Source: Nannobrachium achirus
Taxonomy: Eukaryota; Chordata; Actinopteri; Myctophiformes; Myctophidae
DNA: 64,000 nt
Reading direction: 5' to 3'
Assembly (NCBI GenBank): GCA_963921795.1
Contig: OY997658.1
Location: forward strand, 26,651,456-26,715,455
Numbering within the stretch: position 1 is the first letter of the stretch; every line of letters starts with the position of its first letter. Below are positions 22,288 through 51,462 of this stretch, piece after piece. Made by a program: the position numbers and the translations under genes. The notes under the pieces were generated by a model. That model saw only the letters and a list, made by a program, of their open reading frames with translations. It was not told where the DNA came from and made no database searches.

Positions 22288-23417
22288 ACTTATAATGTTA
22301 TTGTTGTTGTTTCCCCTTGTAGCATTCCTGCTGCAGTAACAGACTACGGTGAACACTCCAGATTATAGGGAGTGCGACTGGCAGACAAAATGGCTTCCCG
22401 CTTGCCTCATCAGGAAGAGGACCACCCCTGTCCCGTGTGCTGTCACATCATTAAACACTCCGTCCACAGCTACTGCAAAGACTGCCTGCAGGAATGGTGG
22501 ACGGAAAACCCCCCAAATGGATGTTCTATTTGTAAAACAAGATCGTTCCGGGACCAACCTTCTGCAAACCTGGGGTTGAAGAAACAGTGTGAGAAACTGA
22601 AATGCAGGATTGCCTCGTCGGAGAGCTCAGAGGCCCTCTGCACTGTGAACGGGGATAACTCCTTGTTCTTCTGTCTGAACAATGATCGGCCGGATTCAGA
22701 AGAAAAGGCCGGACACCCGTTCAGGCCTGTGGACGAAGCGTTGTGGCGCTGTAGTCGGGAACTCCAGGAATCACTGAAGCCTTTGAAGGAGAAACTGGAT
22801 GTGTTTGAGGACGTTAAAGTTAAGTGTGACCAGGCGGAAAATCTGATCAAAGTTCAGGCACGTGACACAGAGGCGCAGATCAAGAAACAATTCAAGAATC
22901 TTCGTCAGTTTCTGCACGACGAAGAGGAGGCCAGGATCGCCACGCTGAGGGAGGAAGAGGCACAGAAGAGTCAGCAGATGAAGGAGAGGATCGAGGGGCT
23001 GAGCAGAGACATGGCGGCGCTCTCGGACACAATCCGAGCCGCCGAGGACCAACTGAGAGCCGGCGATCACGTGTCGTTTCTGCAGAACCGTAAGGCCGCG
23101 GCGAAGAGAGTCCAGCTCACCCAGCAGGACCCACAGCCAGTCTCGGGAGGGTTGCTGATGATAGACGAGGCCAAACACCTGAGCAACCTGGCCTTCAGGG
23201 TCTGGGAAAAGATGAGGGAGATGGTCGTCGACACTCCTGTAACGCTGGACCCCAACACTGCCGAATCGGGACTCGTCCTGTCCGACGATCTGACCGGCGT
23301 GAGACGTGCAGAGTTGCAGCAGCCTTCTGAGAACCCGGAGAGGTTGGAGTTACGGCCCTCTGTCCTGGGTTCTGCAGGCTTTAACTCAGGGTCGCGCAGC
23401 TGGGATGTGGAGGTTGG

Positions 23418-23974
23418 CAGTGGTGTAAAGTAACTAAGTACAGTTACTTAAGTACTGTACTTAAGTACAATTTTGAGGTATTTGTACTTTACTTGAGTAC
23501 TTCCAATTTCCAATACTTTTACTTCTACTCCACTATACATCTCGGATCCAAATATTGTACTTTTACTCCACTACATTTATTTGAAAACTTTAGTTACTAG
23601 TTACTAGTATTGAATTATAATATTACAAAACATACATTAACCACTTTAGCCCTATTATATACCTTGGCTATTTGAAAATAGCCAATCTACAAGCTCACAA
23701 CGCGTTGCATCGCGGCGCATTGTGAGCTTGTAGATCTGCTATTTTCAAACATTTTATACTTTTACATTTGGTACGCGTTGTGAGCTTGTAGATCGGCTAT
23801 TTTCAAACATTTTGTACTTTTACTTTTGGTACTTTAAGTACATTTTGATAACAATACTTTCATACTTTTACCCAGATTTTGAATTCTGGACTTTTACTTG
23901 TAACAGAGTATTTCTACATTGCTGCATTGATACTTTTACTTTAGTATAAAATGTGAGTACTTTTTACAACACAG
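23418..23974. mobile_element. hAT MITE (CAGTGGTGTAAAG family) inside the SPRY region
   Basis: A perfect 8 bp duplication GAGGTTGG lies at 23410-23417 and 23975-23982. The ends are CAGTGGTGTAAAGTAAC and TTTTTACAACACAG. The body is rich in AAGTAC/GTACTT motifs. It carries one full hairpin module and an extra half module. Relatives are 32049-32401, 35520-36488 and a fragment near 54396. Confidence 0.93.
23672..23750. repeat. Hairpin module copy 6
   Basis: Arms GCCAATCTACAAGCTCACAA and TTGTGAGCTTGTAGATCTGC around GCATCGCGGC. A further right arm lies at 23774-23808, so the module is partly duplicated. Confidence 0.9.
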
Positions 23975-24401
23975 GAGGTTGGACACAATAGTGTCACTGG
24001 GTGTGTCAGCAGAGTCTAGCCAGGGAAAGGGAAATAAAGGGGGTAGACACTGGACGATAGCGTTCTGTGACGGTAAATACACCAGGGTCTGTCGCTGATC
24101 TCTCAGTGAACCACAAAGCCCGGAAGATCAGACTCCAGCTGGACTGGAACGGAGGAAAGTTGTCCTTCTCTGATGCAGATAATTCGACACACCTGCACAC
24201 CTTCGCACACACTTTCGCTGAGAGACTATTACCATGCATTGGTAACGGTGATGTTGGCGGTACGGGAAGCACGTTGGGAATGCGTGCCCCACCTGCAGAT
24301 GCAATATCCGTTGCAAGTTGTATGGAGATTATTATGTTTTCATCCGTCTGTGTCTAGAGGAGGAAAGACTACTGAAAAATCTTTTCCATTGATTTGTGTA
24401 C

Positions 24402-24473
24402 AAAACATAGCAGCTCTACATGCTCACAATGCCACAGAGGTGTTGTGAGCATGTAGATCTGCTATTTTCACAA
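24402..24473. repeat. Hairpin module copy 7
   Basis: ACATGCTCACAA paired with TTGTGAGCATGT, the variant typical of the CAGTGGTTCTCAACC family, followed by the same CACAATTTTGCCCTC flank. Confidence 0.85.
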
Positions 24474-24489
24474 TTTTGCCCTCTATTAT

Positions 24490-24760
24490 TTGACAATTTG
24501 GCCTATTATTGACCAGGGGTACCAAAAAGCCTGAAAAAAAAAAGAATTTACTTTACTTATTTACTGAATTGAAGCGCTCTTACTCATTGTCCAAATGAAA
24601 AGTAACACGTACAAGTATTTAATTTTTTAACTTACTCAAAAGTAAGAGTAAAAGTAGAGCATTTAAACATTACTTTAAAAGTACAGATCCTCAAAACACT
24701 ACTCTTGAGTAAATACTTAAGTACTTTTACTGTCTGATGATATTACTTGCGCCAGCAGAG
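24490..24760. repeat. AAGTAC-rich hAT MITE remnant and AT-rich sequence
   Basis: Repeated AGTAAAAGTA and CTTAAGTACTTTTAC motifs resemble the body of the 23418 family, without clear ends. Confidence 0.45.
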
Positions 24761-25263
24761 CGCACAAGTACTGCGTTGGGTGGCGTCCCTGTCGGCTGTC
24801 ATGTTTACGCCTGTAGCCAATTACGGACCAGCATTCCAGGTGATGTCACCATCAACAGCCAATGAGGGACCAGCATTCTTGGTGACGTCACCAACAACAA
24901 GTGAGACCTGATATATAAATGACAAGGCTCAAGTTGGCACCCCGGCAGAGTGCCAACTTGCCCACCCACACACATACAGACTACAGTACTTGCGCACACT
25001 GCTGGCGCACAAGTAGGCCATGCATGGCCACGAGTGCCACAAGGTGCAAGTTTGCACCTCTAGAGTGCAATTCTTGTTGTTTTATGTGTTGGTGTAGTTC
25101 TCTAGACCAGTAGGCCATAAAAGATAAATCATCAAGAGTCAAAAAGTAAAATAAATATTAAAAAATAAATCTATCTCACAAAGATGTGATGGCCCTCCTA
25201 GTAACCTTGAGGAACCCTAGGTTCTCTGATCCCTAAGATCCCTTTGAAGACCATGCTCTATTG

Positions 25264-25693
25264 CAGTGGTTCTCAACCTTTTCAGGCTGCGACCCTCAAA
25301 ATAATAATATTTTAACTGGGGACCCCCCACCCGACTAGCACTAAGAGTTGAGGCATTACATTTTGTATAACACGGTTCTATTGTGAAAATAGCCGATCTA
25401 CATGCTCACATGTAGATGTGAGCATGTAGATCTGCTACCTTCACAATTTCTGCCTCTAATATTTGACAGTTTGGCCAAGGTTTAAATTGTAATTTTAGTG
25501 GTATTAAAAAGTCCTTAGATTGTCACTTTAGAAATGTGCAGATACCCTCTGTCTATACACTTAAACTTTATGTTGATTTGTTTACTGTTGAGTGAGAAAA
25601 TGATGTTTCACATTAAGTTAATCGGCTGGGGACCCCCAAAATAATTTGGAGACCCCCCCTGGGGGATCCCGACCCACAGGTTGAGAACCAATG
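25264..25693 (+). mobile_element. hAT MITE (CAGTGGTTCTCAACC family), 8 bp TSD
   Basis: The duplication CTCTATTG lies at 25256-25263 and 25694-25701. Termini are CAGTGGTTCTCAACC and GGTTGAGAACCAATG. Other copies are 33230-33975, 37057-37330 and 42172-43015. The 33230 copy still contains part of a hAT transposase. Confidence 0.94.
25381..25447. repeat. Hairpin module copy 8
   Basis: ATTGTGAAAATAGCCGATCT on the left; CATGTAGATCTGCTACCTTC on the right. The loop is shortened to ATGTAGATGT. Confidence 0.88.
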
Positions 25694-26054
25694 CTCTATT
25701 GCACACATCCAAAAGCATTTTCTATTCTGACCATTAGGTGGTGCCACAAATGCAAAAGGTTTATGACCCACCATGACTTATCACCTTGGCCAGTGGTATT
25801 ATGTTGACATTTTATATATGATTATTACATCATATTATGGCATTATGTCATATGCCATTCATGGCTTGAATGGTGACATGTTTGATACGTTTATTATGGA
25901 TGTATCAATTTGATAACATACTTTTTATAGGGCGGCCCAGCGTCTAGTCGGCGACCTGGCCAACTCGGGAACGATGTAAATAGGGAATGAATGCCCCGCC
26001 CTTTAATGCAAACCCCATTATACATGTTGTCATAGGACCCGTTTTGACCATCTG

Positions 26055-26310
26055 TTTGCCTGTGTCCATTTATGCCCATATATGGAGATATCTGTATCTG
26101 TCTGTCTGTCGGCGTCCATTTTATGTCCATATATGGAGATCACTGCAGATATAGTTCTGGGTCCATTTTATGCCCATATATGGAGATATCTGTCTATTTG
26201 CGTCCATTTTATGCCCATATATGGAGATCTCTGTATCTGTCTGTCTGTGTCCCTTCATGCCCGTATATGGAGATATCTGTTTATCTGCGTCCATTTTATG
26301 CCCATATATG
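26055..26310 (+). repeat. Minisatellite built on TTTTATGCCCATATATGGAG
   Basis: Five units of 55-75 bp, each with a CATATATG core and a CTGTCTGTC-type tail. Isolated further units occur at 26545-26570 and 26637-26660. The core is similar to ATATGGGCATAAAAAG in the insert at 4172-5550. Confidence 0.8.
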
Positions 26311-26771
26311 AGATCTCTGTCGCTTTTTGTTTGTTTCTTCTTTAAGCAGAATACACAGCCTGCTTAAATCTGCATCATTCAAGTCATCCTCCCAGTCCCA
26401 CGCTTTGTTGCTTGTCTTATGTTTGTCTTTGTCTCTTTTATTTTCTTTTTTGGAGCAGACCCCATGAATGCCCCACCCTTTAATGCAAACCCCAATATAC
26501 CTGTTGTCATAGGACCTGTTTTGACCATCTGTTTGCCTTTGTCCCCTTATGCCCATATATGGAGATCTCTGCACACACAGTACCGGTTGCGGAAAACTCT
26601 GATGTTAGACATCAGCTCCGCATTCGGGCATTCATTTTATGCCCATATCTGGAGAACGCGCGTGCCGGTGGGAAGAACGGTTCTCGAGATACGCGGATTA
26701 CATACATACATACACATTCACAGAGATTTTTTGTTGACTCATGTGGCGTAAGTGATGTCAGAGCCTTTTAA

Positions 26772-27452
26772 CTCATTGAGTGCCAGCGCCCTCTAGGGGC
26801 CAAAGAATGCCAGCGCATCTCTCATAGGCGAGCGCTTTAGCTTCCAGGACCTAACCTTCCAGGACCTCACGTGCTCACGTTCATGCACGTCATGGAAATG
26901 TCCCGGATGATAATGCTAACAGAATGGCTATTCCCATTTTGTCATCTAAAAGATCATTTTTGGGCGATTTCGCCGTAAATAAACCTCGCGCCGCTTCCCT
27001 AAAGACACAATCCAGAGATACAAGCCTTCAAAGATGCGGTCTTTCATTGGATTAGGCGGAGATTGGCGATTTCGTTCGCAAATAACGTCCGGCCGGGACG
27101 TTGTTAGCTTTCGGCTAGTAGCTACAAAAATCAAGCCAGGCTTCAGAAGGCCTCTTATCATTTTATTCCATTTCATTAAATATCCCGATCTAGTTCGGGA
27201 TAGGCACCCTGGAATACGTCGCGCCGCTTACAATGAACATTGGGTGAACATTGGGGGGGGGTCTAAACTTTATTTTAAACCATTTTCAATGGAATAAATC
27301 GTCGGAGCATCTAGCGTAGCTCGTTGGCTAGCGCTGGGCGAGCCGGGACCACCCACGTTGCTCCAAGCAGCTCGGGGTAAGTAAAATAGCAAATAAAAAA
27401 TTGTTTTTGATCCCGAATATCCCGAACTAGGTCGGGATAGGCACTGTATGAG
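26772..27452. mobile_element. TTAA-flanked MITE (piggyBac/Kolobok type)
   Basis: TTAA lies at 26768-26771 and 27453-27456, with inverted ends CTCATTGAGTGCC and GGCACTGTATGAG. TTAA target duplications are the hallmark of piggyBac and Kolobok elements. The internal segment 26990-27385 recurs inverted at 59735-60130. No transposase is present. Confidence 0.75.
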
Positions 27453-27609
27453 TTAAGTGATGTCACAATGAGTCAGCGCTTGCGCAGATTTCCTCCGGAA
27501 CAGCCTGATGTCAACAATCAGCTCCGCATAAGGAGATTCCGAACGTTTTGCGCCGGTTCGAAAAAAACGTGCGTCGGGAAGCCGGTGGGACGAACGGTTC
27601 TCGAGATAC

Positions 27610-27624
27610 GCGGATTACATACAC

Positions 27625-27669
<45 letters not shown>
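27610..27669. repeat. (CAGA)n simple repeat
   Basis: About 13 units after the sequence GAGATACGCGGATTACATAC, which also occurs at 26685-26705 before a CATA run. Confidence 0.92.
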
Positions 27670-28327
27670 GATTTGTCGCATTTATAGATAGATACTAGTG
27701 CATGTCATTCATTGTTCACGTTTGAATTATATTGGTATTATGGTTGGTGACATGTTTGATATTATTATTATTGATAACATGCTTTTATATTGTGGTGTTT
27801 GTCATATATCATTCATATGTACAGTCTCATGGTGATTAGGTTTCATGTGATTATTATTCATATTAATAACATGCTTTTACTTTGTATTGTACATCAATCA
27901 GTTTCTAATAATGTCGGTTATTATGTCTTGAAATGAAATCAGTGGATATATTGATAATTATGAGATTAATATCTCAGCCAGGCTGAAGACTGACTCGTGT
28001 GTGCGTGTGAGAGTGCATGGTGTGCGTGTGCACACATTTGTGCACGCGTGCAACTAATCTCACAAACCACGTGACCAGTCAGTGCCAAATTACTGTTGTC
28101 GGTAGGCCAAGGAAGCAACATATTTCTGTGTATTTCTTTTGTTATTTTCATTTTTTTTTGTGAATTCATAATCATCATAACAATCCTATATGGGACATAG
28201 ACTGGCACCCTTCTTTTTGGGGGTTTTAGGGTTAGGTGTTTAGGTGCAACATACTGCATAAAATAACACACACTCACACAATAATAAAACTGCATAATAT
28301 TAACGGTATGACTTGTATGAGCTAGAC

Positions 28328-28700
28328 CAGGGGTCTTCAACAGGTTGTCCGGGACCCCTAAGGGGTCCTCAGAGTTACTACAGGGGGTCCTCCAAATCTT
28401 TTTGTGATATTTTGTGAAATTAATTTTTTCCATCCTTTTCTTTTTATTAACCACTTGAACCCAAGTGTCCATATTCAGAGAACTTTAGACAAAAATAGCC
28501 GATTGTGAAAGGTGATTAAGAGAGAAAGGTCAAGTTTATTGACGGTTAAATATCTGAAAACACAGACATGAATCCAAAATACACTGACGATTGTGTTGTC
28601 AAACAATGAAACTATATGGAATCTGAAAAGGTTGCGGGGGTCCCTGCTTCATCTCTCTCGCAACTAAGGGGTCCTTGGCCTGAAAACGTTGAAGACCCCT
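28328..28700 (+). mobile_element. hAT MITE (CAGGGGTCTTCAAC family)
   Basis: Duplication AGCTAGAC (28320-28327) and AGCCAGAC (28701-28708), 7 of 8 matching. Termini are CAGGGGTCTTCAACAGG and AACGTTGAAGACCCCT. The hairpin module is almost deleted here (AAAAATAGCCGATT at 28492-28505 only). Other copies: 30766-31075, 34987-35429, 52948-53366, 53686-54119. Confidence 0.88.
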
Positions 28701-30765
28701 AGCCAGACAGATGAATGAGCACCACCTCATGCTCCAGCTCTGTGAGTTGTTTAAACATACAGTAGGTGAACAGACCGTTCATGGTGGAAGAAAGTTGCGG
28801 GCCTGTAATTATATAATTGTACTGTGGGTGGTGCTGTTGTCCACCCTGTTGAAATACCCCCCACCCCTCTGAAGTCCCATAGCCTGTTGGGTCGGTTGCC
28901 CTGTGATTGGCTCGTTGGTTGTGCAGCAACAGTTCACAGCAACAGTTCACAAATGACACGAAAGTCATGTGAACAATTGTTTGGTAATAAATAGATTATG
29001 TTGATGAATGTCTGAATCTGTCTGGTCTTTACAATGACAGTGGTTTCCAGTTTGTATAGATTAGATATGATATTATAAATGCCTATTCTATTTGATTATA
29101 TACTTTGGTTTGAACTAGCCTAGATCTAATGTTAAGGCATGTCAAGGATACAATTTTTTATGAATGTATACACATCCCAGAAGTTGTGTGGGGGCGAATA
29201 AATCATAGATATGTATTAGCTAAAGTCATAGATATAACATTCGCAGCTGAGTGACAGGCAATGATCCAATTATAGTGCAACTGTCCCTCTGAACTATGGG
29301 ATCTGGGATCTGTTAAGTTAGACCAGAAGTGGGTGGGGGAAAGCAGTCCATTGATAAAAAAAGGCTTGTGTTCTGGCCTGGGAGGTAATCTTTGTTCAGT
29401 TGGTCCTTAAGTGGCCCGGAGACCCTGAGGTGGAATCTGCTAGTTCTAACGACAATGTATTGCAGGTAGGAACAATACTGCAAAGGTTGTTAAGGTTAGA
29501 ATGTAGAAACTAGGGTGATATTTGATGTCTAATAATGTTAAGACTATACTTTGCTACCTTGTTTTGTATTTTGATAAGATCTTGAAATAAAATTGTGTAG
29601 AATGTAGGGGGATGCCGCAGTAGACTGACGCTTATTGTTATCTAGACTAACCATGTTGAATTATTGGTAACCTATAATGTCTCTGTTTGTGTTTCAATTT
29701 TTATATAAAGCCTGGGTAACTTTTACATTACTTTAACCATATTAACTCTGGCATCCCTATTTTGGTAAAAAGAAACAACAACAACCACAACAACTAACTT
29801 TTTAACATTTTCAAAATGTTTCAAGGTGTTTTCCTAAAAAAAGAAGTAGATCTACAAGATCACAAAACTTGCATACATTGTGAGCTTGTAGATCGTCTAT
29901 TTTCTTTATTTGACCCATAACAAATTATATAAGGCTTAATAGGAGTTTTCCTTTTAGTCTTGCAATAGTAATAGTATTCATATTAATATTAATAATAAAT
30001 GTGAAATGTATTTTAAAAAGAAAATAGTTTGCTTAGTTTAAATAAACACACTGTTCTGGGGAAATATAGCCAATCTCCCGAGCATTATACCCAAAATGCA
30101 GTATTTGCAAAATGCAGGCTATTTATTCATGGAATAGTCTATTTTAATCTTAATATGATGTAACTTTGATATTGATATTCAAAGGTATGGTACAGTATGA
30201 TAAGCATTCATGATCTATTGCGCTGTTGTAGTGTAACTGAAATTAATTAAATGATCATCACAACGATTTAGTTGAATACTTTATTTATTGATAGTGGTTG
30301 GTTCAATCCGATTTCATATTCCATTCTATTGTGATTTAATTGACATGCAGGTGCTTTTCGAGTGTAGGGCCCTATGCATCCTTTACATAATTATGCAATT
30401 ACATTGAAAAATGTGCTATAATCAATGAAGACAACAATGATTATTGGCGCTTTGATTGATTGATTGATTGATTAATACTTTATCAGCATTTTGCCAAAAG
30501 AAAGGAAGAAAAAAAAGAGAAAAGGAAAAGCCAATGGCTTGTTTCCATTGGAGTCCTTTGTACTCTCTTTTAATTGAATGATTGAATATTTTATCAACAG
30601 TTTGCATCGAGTACAGATGTGCACTGTTATACAATATAACACAAAAAGTCCCAGAGGGTGTTTCTATAGTGGTCTTGTGGTGTTCAATTCATCAAGACAT
30701 GTAAATACAATCTTACAAAACGTGCACACACGTGTGTGTATAGGGCAGTGATAATTATGACTTCA
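28701..30765. other. Intergenic stretch without recognised genes
   Basis: AT-rich sequence. It contains the hairpin module at 29845-29904, a short (TTGA)n near 30453-30474 and two TTTATCA-type repeat tails near 30475 and 30585. No convincing coding sequence on either strand. Confidence 0.6.
29845..29904. repeat. Hairpin module copy 9
   Basis: GTAGATCTACAAGATCACAA and ATTGTGAGCTTGTAGATCGT; no host MITE ends recognised. Confidence 0.75.
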
Positions 30766-31075
30766 AATCAATATCATATTCGGAGAACTTTAGACAAAAA
30801 TAGCAGATCTACCAGCTCACAACGCCTCGCGCTGCGAGGCGTTGTGAGCTTGTGGATCTGCTATTTTCGGCAAAGAGGTTTGGTGTAGAGGGGAAAAAAG
30901 AGCAGACTAAGTACAGAGTGAAAGGTCAAGTTTATTAAGTATTGACTGTTCGAGTGGTTACATCTGATGATGGTGCTGTCAAAATGATATGGTATCTATG
31001 TAGTTGTGGGGGTCCCTGCTTCATCTCTCTCTCTCGACTAACGGGTCCTTGGCCTGAAAACGTTGAAGACCCCTG
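30766..31075 (+). mobile_element. 5'-truncated hAT MITE (CAGGGGTCTTCAAC family)
   Basis: Internal sequence from TATTCGGAGAACTTTAGAC to the right terminus GTTGAAGACCCCTG. It ends 26 bp before the start codon of the retinol dehydrogenase, so it supplies the immediate upstream sequence of exon 1. Confidence 0.8.
30795..30870. repeat. Hairpin module copy 10
   Basis: Near-perfect 33 bp arms meeting at GCCTCGCGCTGCGAGGC. The only arm differences are CTACCAGC against GCTTGTGG. Confidence 0.92.
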
Positions 31076-31101
31076 TTATACAGAAAGGAGAGGGACATGC
31101 T

Positions 31102-47971
<16,870 letters not shown>

Positions 47972-48700
47972 CCCGGTCAGCTTCTATGCTCCCTGCATTC
48001 ACTCTGGCCCTGTCTGCTGTTTTTTTTTTTAATGTTTATTTTTTTTTCACACACATAACACAATACATACACTCACACCCATTCACTCACCCCCACACAC
48101 ACAGCCTACCCCCTGCACATGCCCATTAAGAGTCACCTTGTTTACAAAATGAAATACCAAAAAATTCAATAAAAAAAAAAACAATTCAGATGACATTGTT
48201 CACATCATTTTCTTTTTCCCCCATTTCTTTTCCTTTTCTCTTTAATCATACATCACCCTTGTGAATATGCACACTATTTTCAGGTATTTGTCTCCACAGC
48301 ACCCATATACACCTCCCAAAGCTGTTCTGAAAAAAGGTGTTGAGCTAAAAATCAGCAATCCATCTCCCAGTGGGCTAGTACAGTACATTGAAAAAGAGAC
48401 AGACACCCTTGCTCTCAGCCGATACTGATGATAATCCACTCCAACCGACTGACTTACTTACCTTAAGTGTAATCTCTCAAGACAGACTCTGATAGCTTAA
48501 GGAAGAGGGACAGACAGCATAGGCGCTATTTGCGTCAATTGCATGTATGCAAACGGGTGGGGAGTAGCGCTCGATATGGCTTCAACCCCCCGCGGCGTGG
48601 ACAAAACTTGGTGCCTCGGACAGACAGAGAGGGTTGTTCCCTTTTCTTTGCAATGGTGTGTCAGGAGAAGAAGTACAGACTATTGGAGGCAGGGCAGGTT
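47972..48700. other. Region downstream of the retinol dehydrogenase, no gene seen
   Basis: T-rich and CA-rich sequence. AATAAA-like signals occur near 48168 (CAATAAAAAA), which could serve for polyadenylation of the upstream gene. Confidence 0.4.
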
Positions 48701-48711
48701 CAAATACAATG

Positions 48712-48760
48712 AGCCTCATTCACAAAACTGTATTATATAAGCATGTTTTGTGAATGAGGC
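48712..48760. repeat. Short perfect palindrome GCCTCATTCACAAAAC
   Basis: 16 bp arms (48712-48727 and 48745-48760) around an AT-rich 17 bp loop. Confidence 0.9.
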
Positions 48761-48990
48761 CCAATGACTTGTATTAGCTAGCCACTATCACCCTGGCATC
48801 TCGATGTTGGGGCCCCTTCCTAAATGATCAAACATTATGAAGCTACATGATGCCATGTCCACAGCCTTGTGCTCAAGGTCACATGACTTGATGTTACAAA
48901 GACAAGTTTGTCTTTATGCACGCACAGACAGTCACCATGGCAGATATACCGGTACCTACGGTAAATATGTGTAAAGGAATGCCTGCCATG

Positions 48991-49260
48991 CATATCGTCG
49001 TTGTCGGGTGGAAACCTTGTATCTCCAAGTTTCAAATGTGTACGTTCTTTCGCAAAGTAAAGCCCTGCTTCATCGTACAAGGCCGTCGCGCAAAAGTAGT
49101 GAAAACAGCCGGTCTACAAGCACACAACGCCTCGCTGTGCGAGGCGTTGTGTGCTTGTAGATCGGCTGTTTTCACTAGTTTAAATCATTTTTTTTAAATG
49201 GCAAATGCAAAACGAACGTTTTTGGACATACAAAGACATACGACGATATACGACGATATG
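48991..49260. mobile_element. MITE of the GTCGGGTGGAAACC family
   Basis: Perfect 11 bp ends CATATCGTCGT and ACGACGATATG, with hairpin module copy 27 in the middle. Related to 51463-51725 and 20744-20905. Confidence 0.8.
49098..49177. repeat. Hairpin module copy 27
   Basis: AGTGAAAACAGCC and GGCTGTTTTCACT outer arms, then CTACAAGCACACAACGCCTC and its exact complement. Stem about 36 bp. Confidence 0.96.
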
Positions 49261-49445
49261 AATGAATGCCTGTACTCTCGCTCATACACATACATGTGCC
49301 ATGTCCATTACTGTGTGTTAACAGTGACTGTGCCCCGGCGCAGTGCTCCAGGGACGCTTCAGACGACGTCTTGTCCCAGAAACTGTGGGAGATCAGCTGC
49401 AACATGTTGGGCATCAAATGGGACTAAACCCTGAAAAGCATTTTG

Positions 49446-50077
49446 ATCTCCATGGGCCATACGAGATGTCGGTATCGGAAAGGTGGCAAAGGTTACCATG
49501 CATTTTTGAAAAGCTCTATATCTGTATACTATATTTTTGTATGATAACCCTTTCTGAGACACAGCTAAAATGGTGTTATCAGCCGCTAGAGTTGGTGTCC
49601 CATTAACTTTACTATAAAAAAAAGCAAAAAAGATCATCTGCTTTAAGTAGCATTTGAGGGGTCGAACTATAGGGTTTTTCATGATACTGAATCCATTGCA
49701 AGCATCTGTTTTGCACGAAAAACCTTCCTTGGGCTAAAAACGGCCCCACAAGACACTTTTCACACTTTTGTGGAGGCCGTTTTAGCCCAAGGAATGTTTT
49801 TCATGCAAAACAAATGCTTGCAATGGATTCTGAATCATGAAAAACCCCTAGTTTGACCCCTCATATGCTACTTAAAGCAGATTAATGTTTTGATTTTTTT
49901 TTTTACTGTATAGTAAAGTTAATGGGAGACCAAATCTAGCGGCTGATAACACCAATTTAGCTGTGTCTCAGAAAGGGTTATCATACCAAAATATAATCTA
50001 CAGATATAGAGCTTTTCAAAAATGCATGGTAACCTTTGCCACCTTTCGGATACCGACATCTCGTATGGCCCATGGAC
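49446..50077. mobile_element. Foldback element of 0.63 kb
   Basis: Arms CCATGGGCCATACGAGATGT and its complement continue for about 280 bp each, meeting near 49755. The inner third matches the core of 18962-19625; the outer two thirds do not. Confidence 0.87.
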
Positions 50078-50085
50078 TAACAAGC

Positions 50086-50115
50086 TCACAATGTGTCGAT
50101 GCAGATTGGCTATTT
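50086..50115. repeat. Hairpin module remnant
   Basis: CAAGCTCACAATGTGTCGAT followed by GCAGATTGGC, just outside the foldback. Confidence 0.55.
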
Positions 50116-50420
50116 GAAGTATTTTAAAAATGTTTTTCAAAATAGTAAAAAAGGCAAAGAGGTTTAGGGATAAAGGGGTAAGGTATGGACGTTATTAAAC
50201 GTTATTAAAATGCTCTGCTCGTGCTTATGTAATGCATCAGTCCTGCACAGATTGAGAATGGACGTATCCAGGGTTTGATATTTGAGCTTGTCTTTACTAA
50301 ACCACGTATTCTGAGCAGATCAATATGCATATTATGCTATGTTTAAACAGCACTGTGCAGCACTTTTGTAAAGACAATGTCATCACTTTTGAAAGGTATA
50401 CTATATAAACGATGATCTAA

Positions 50421-50968
50421 AGCCCCTTTTCGACTGCAGCATTAGCACCACTCCACACCACACTACACCACACCACACCGCACCACATACAAATATCTAC
50501 ATTTTCCATTACACAAAAGTACCCCTATCTGTAAGAAACAAATTGACCCCTTTAACTGTGATTATAATACAATATAAATTTGTATTACAACTATCCTAAA
50601 TTATAATACACTATAATAGATTATAACTGTGATTATAATACACTATAAAGTATTAATGTATTACTATGATAATTATAATACACTATAATAGATTATAATA
50701 GTGGTTATAACACAATACAATCTATTGTCATGTATTATTACAACTATATCCTGGTGGTCTAAATGAAAAGTCAGTGAGTGATCAGCCATTATGAAGTGTT
50801 TGGCCCTGTTTGGCCTCGCTCAGACCTACTCTAGATTGGATACTTTTTAGTACCACGTTTAGTACCACTTTCACATCACTCTACCCAGGTCCTTGTAGTG
50901 GAAAACCCTGGCACAAGTGGGCGGTGTGGTGTGGAGTGGTGTGGTGGTGGGCTTGTGGAAAAGGGGCT
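50421..50968. mobile_element. MITE with AGCCCCTTTTC ends
   Basis: Ends AGCCCCTTTTCGACTGCAG and GTGGAAAAGGGGCT, with CACCACACC-type repeats inside near the left end and GGTGTGG-type repeats near the right. A related copy around 56810-57480 is broken by another element. Flanking TAA on both sides would fit Harbinger, but this is uncertain. Confidence 0.65.
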
Positions 50969-51462
50969 AAGTGTGTGGGGAGTGTGCCATGTGCTTGACT
51001 GCCTTGTAGGTCATCAGCAGTGTTTCCAGTTAAGTAGATAAGTAGAATATTTAGCACATTAATCTATGCCACAAACACAGAGACCTGGGAAATAGTTAGA
51101 AACGTGTTTCCCATAGCATTTTATAACTTCCAGACATCCTGCTAAAAGGTGTTAAGAAACCGGTGGCCTGTACCTAAATCGAATTCATCTTTATTGTTCT
51201 TGATATCGATGGCCAAAATGCAAAACCTCCCATCTGCAAATTTCATGATTTTCGACTTTTACTTGAAATGATGACAACAGGCTATGCTGCACAAGATCGT
51301 TCTGCCCAGGGACGTGCTGGTCCCCTGATTCAGCCCGGGAAAAAGACTTGGAGAGGCCCTCATTGCGCGCTATAGAGAGAGATTTCTCTCTCTATAGCGT
51401 TGCTGCTACTCAAAGATTTGAGACAAAGTAACAAGCCAGTGGGCCAATTACATGAGTTATAT

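Larger units (their letters stand above)
22390..24270 (+). pseudogene. TRIM35-like E3 ligase pseudogene (RING, coiled coil, PRY-SPRY), disrupted
   Basis: The ATG at 22390 opens a frame that runs 342 codons into a transposon at 23418. A RING-like start (CPVCC...HSYCKDC...CSICK, residues about 14-50) lacks the third zinc ligand region, and the B-box is degenerate (VNGDNSLFFC with missing C/H ligands before HPFRPVDEA). A long coiled coil spans about 115-235. The PRY part begins VTLDPNTAESGLVLSDDL and reaches SWDVEVG, where the MITE sits. After the MITE the SPRY continues, but only across at least two frameshifts: one near 23990 (LGVSAESSQGKG) and one near 24080 (before DLSVNHKARKIRLQLDWNGG and KLSFSDADNSTHLHTF). 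TRIM35/A33-like genes are expanded in fish and act in ubiquitin signalling and immunity. This copy should be non-functional. Confidence 0.85.

Noticed and set aside
22390..23417. Intact TRIM gene
   Set aside because: RING and B-box ligands are missing, the frame ends in a transposon, and the SPRY beyond it needs two frame changes.
50810..50998. Short frame in the AGCCCCTTTTC-ended MITE
   Set aside because: It covers the MITE terminus and its GGTGTGG repeats; no protein similarity recognised.
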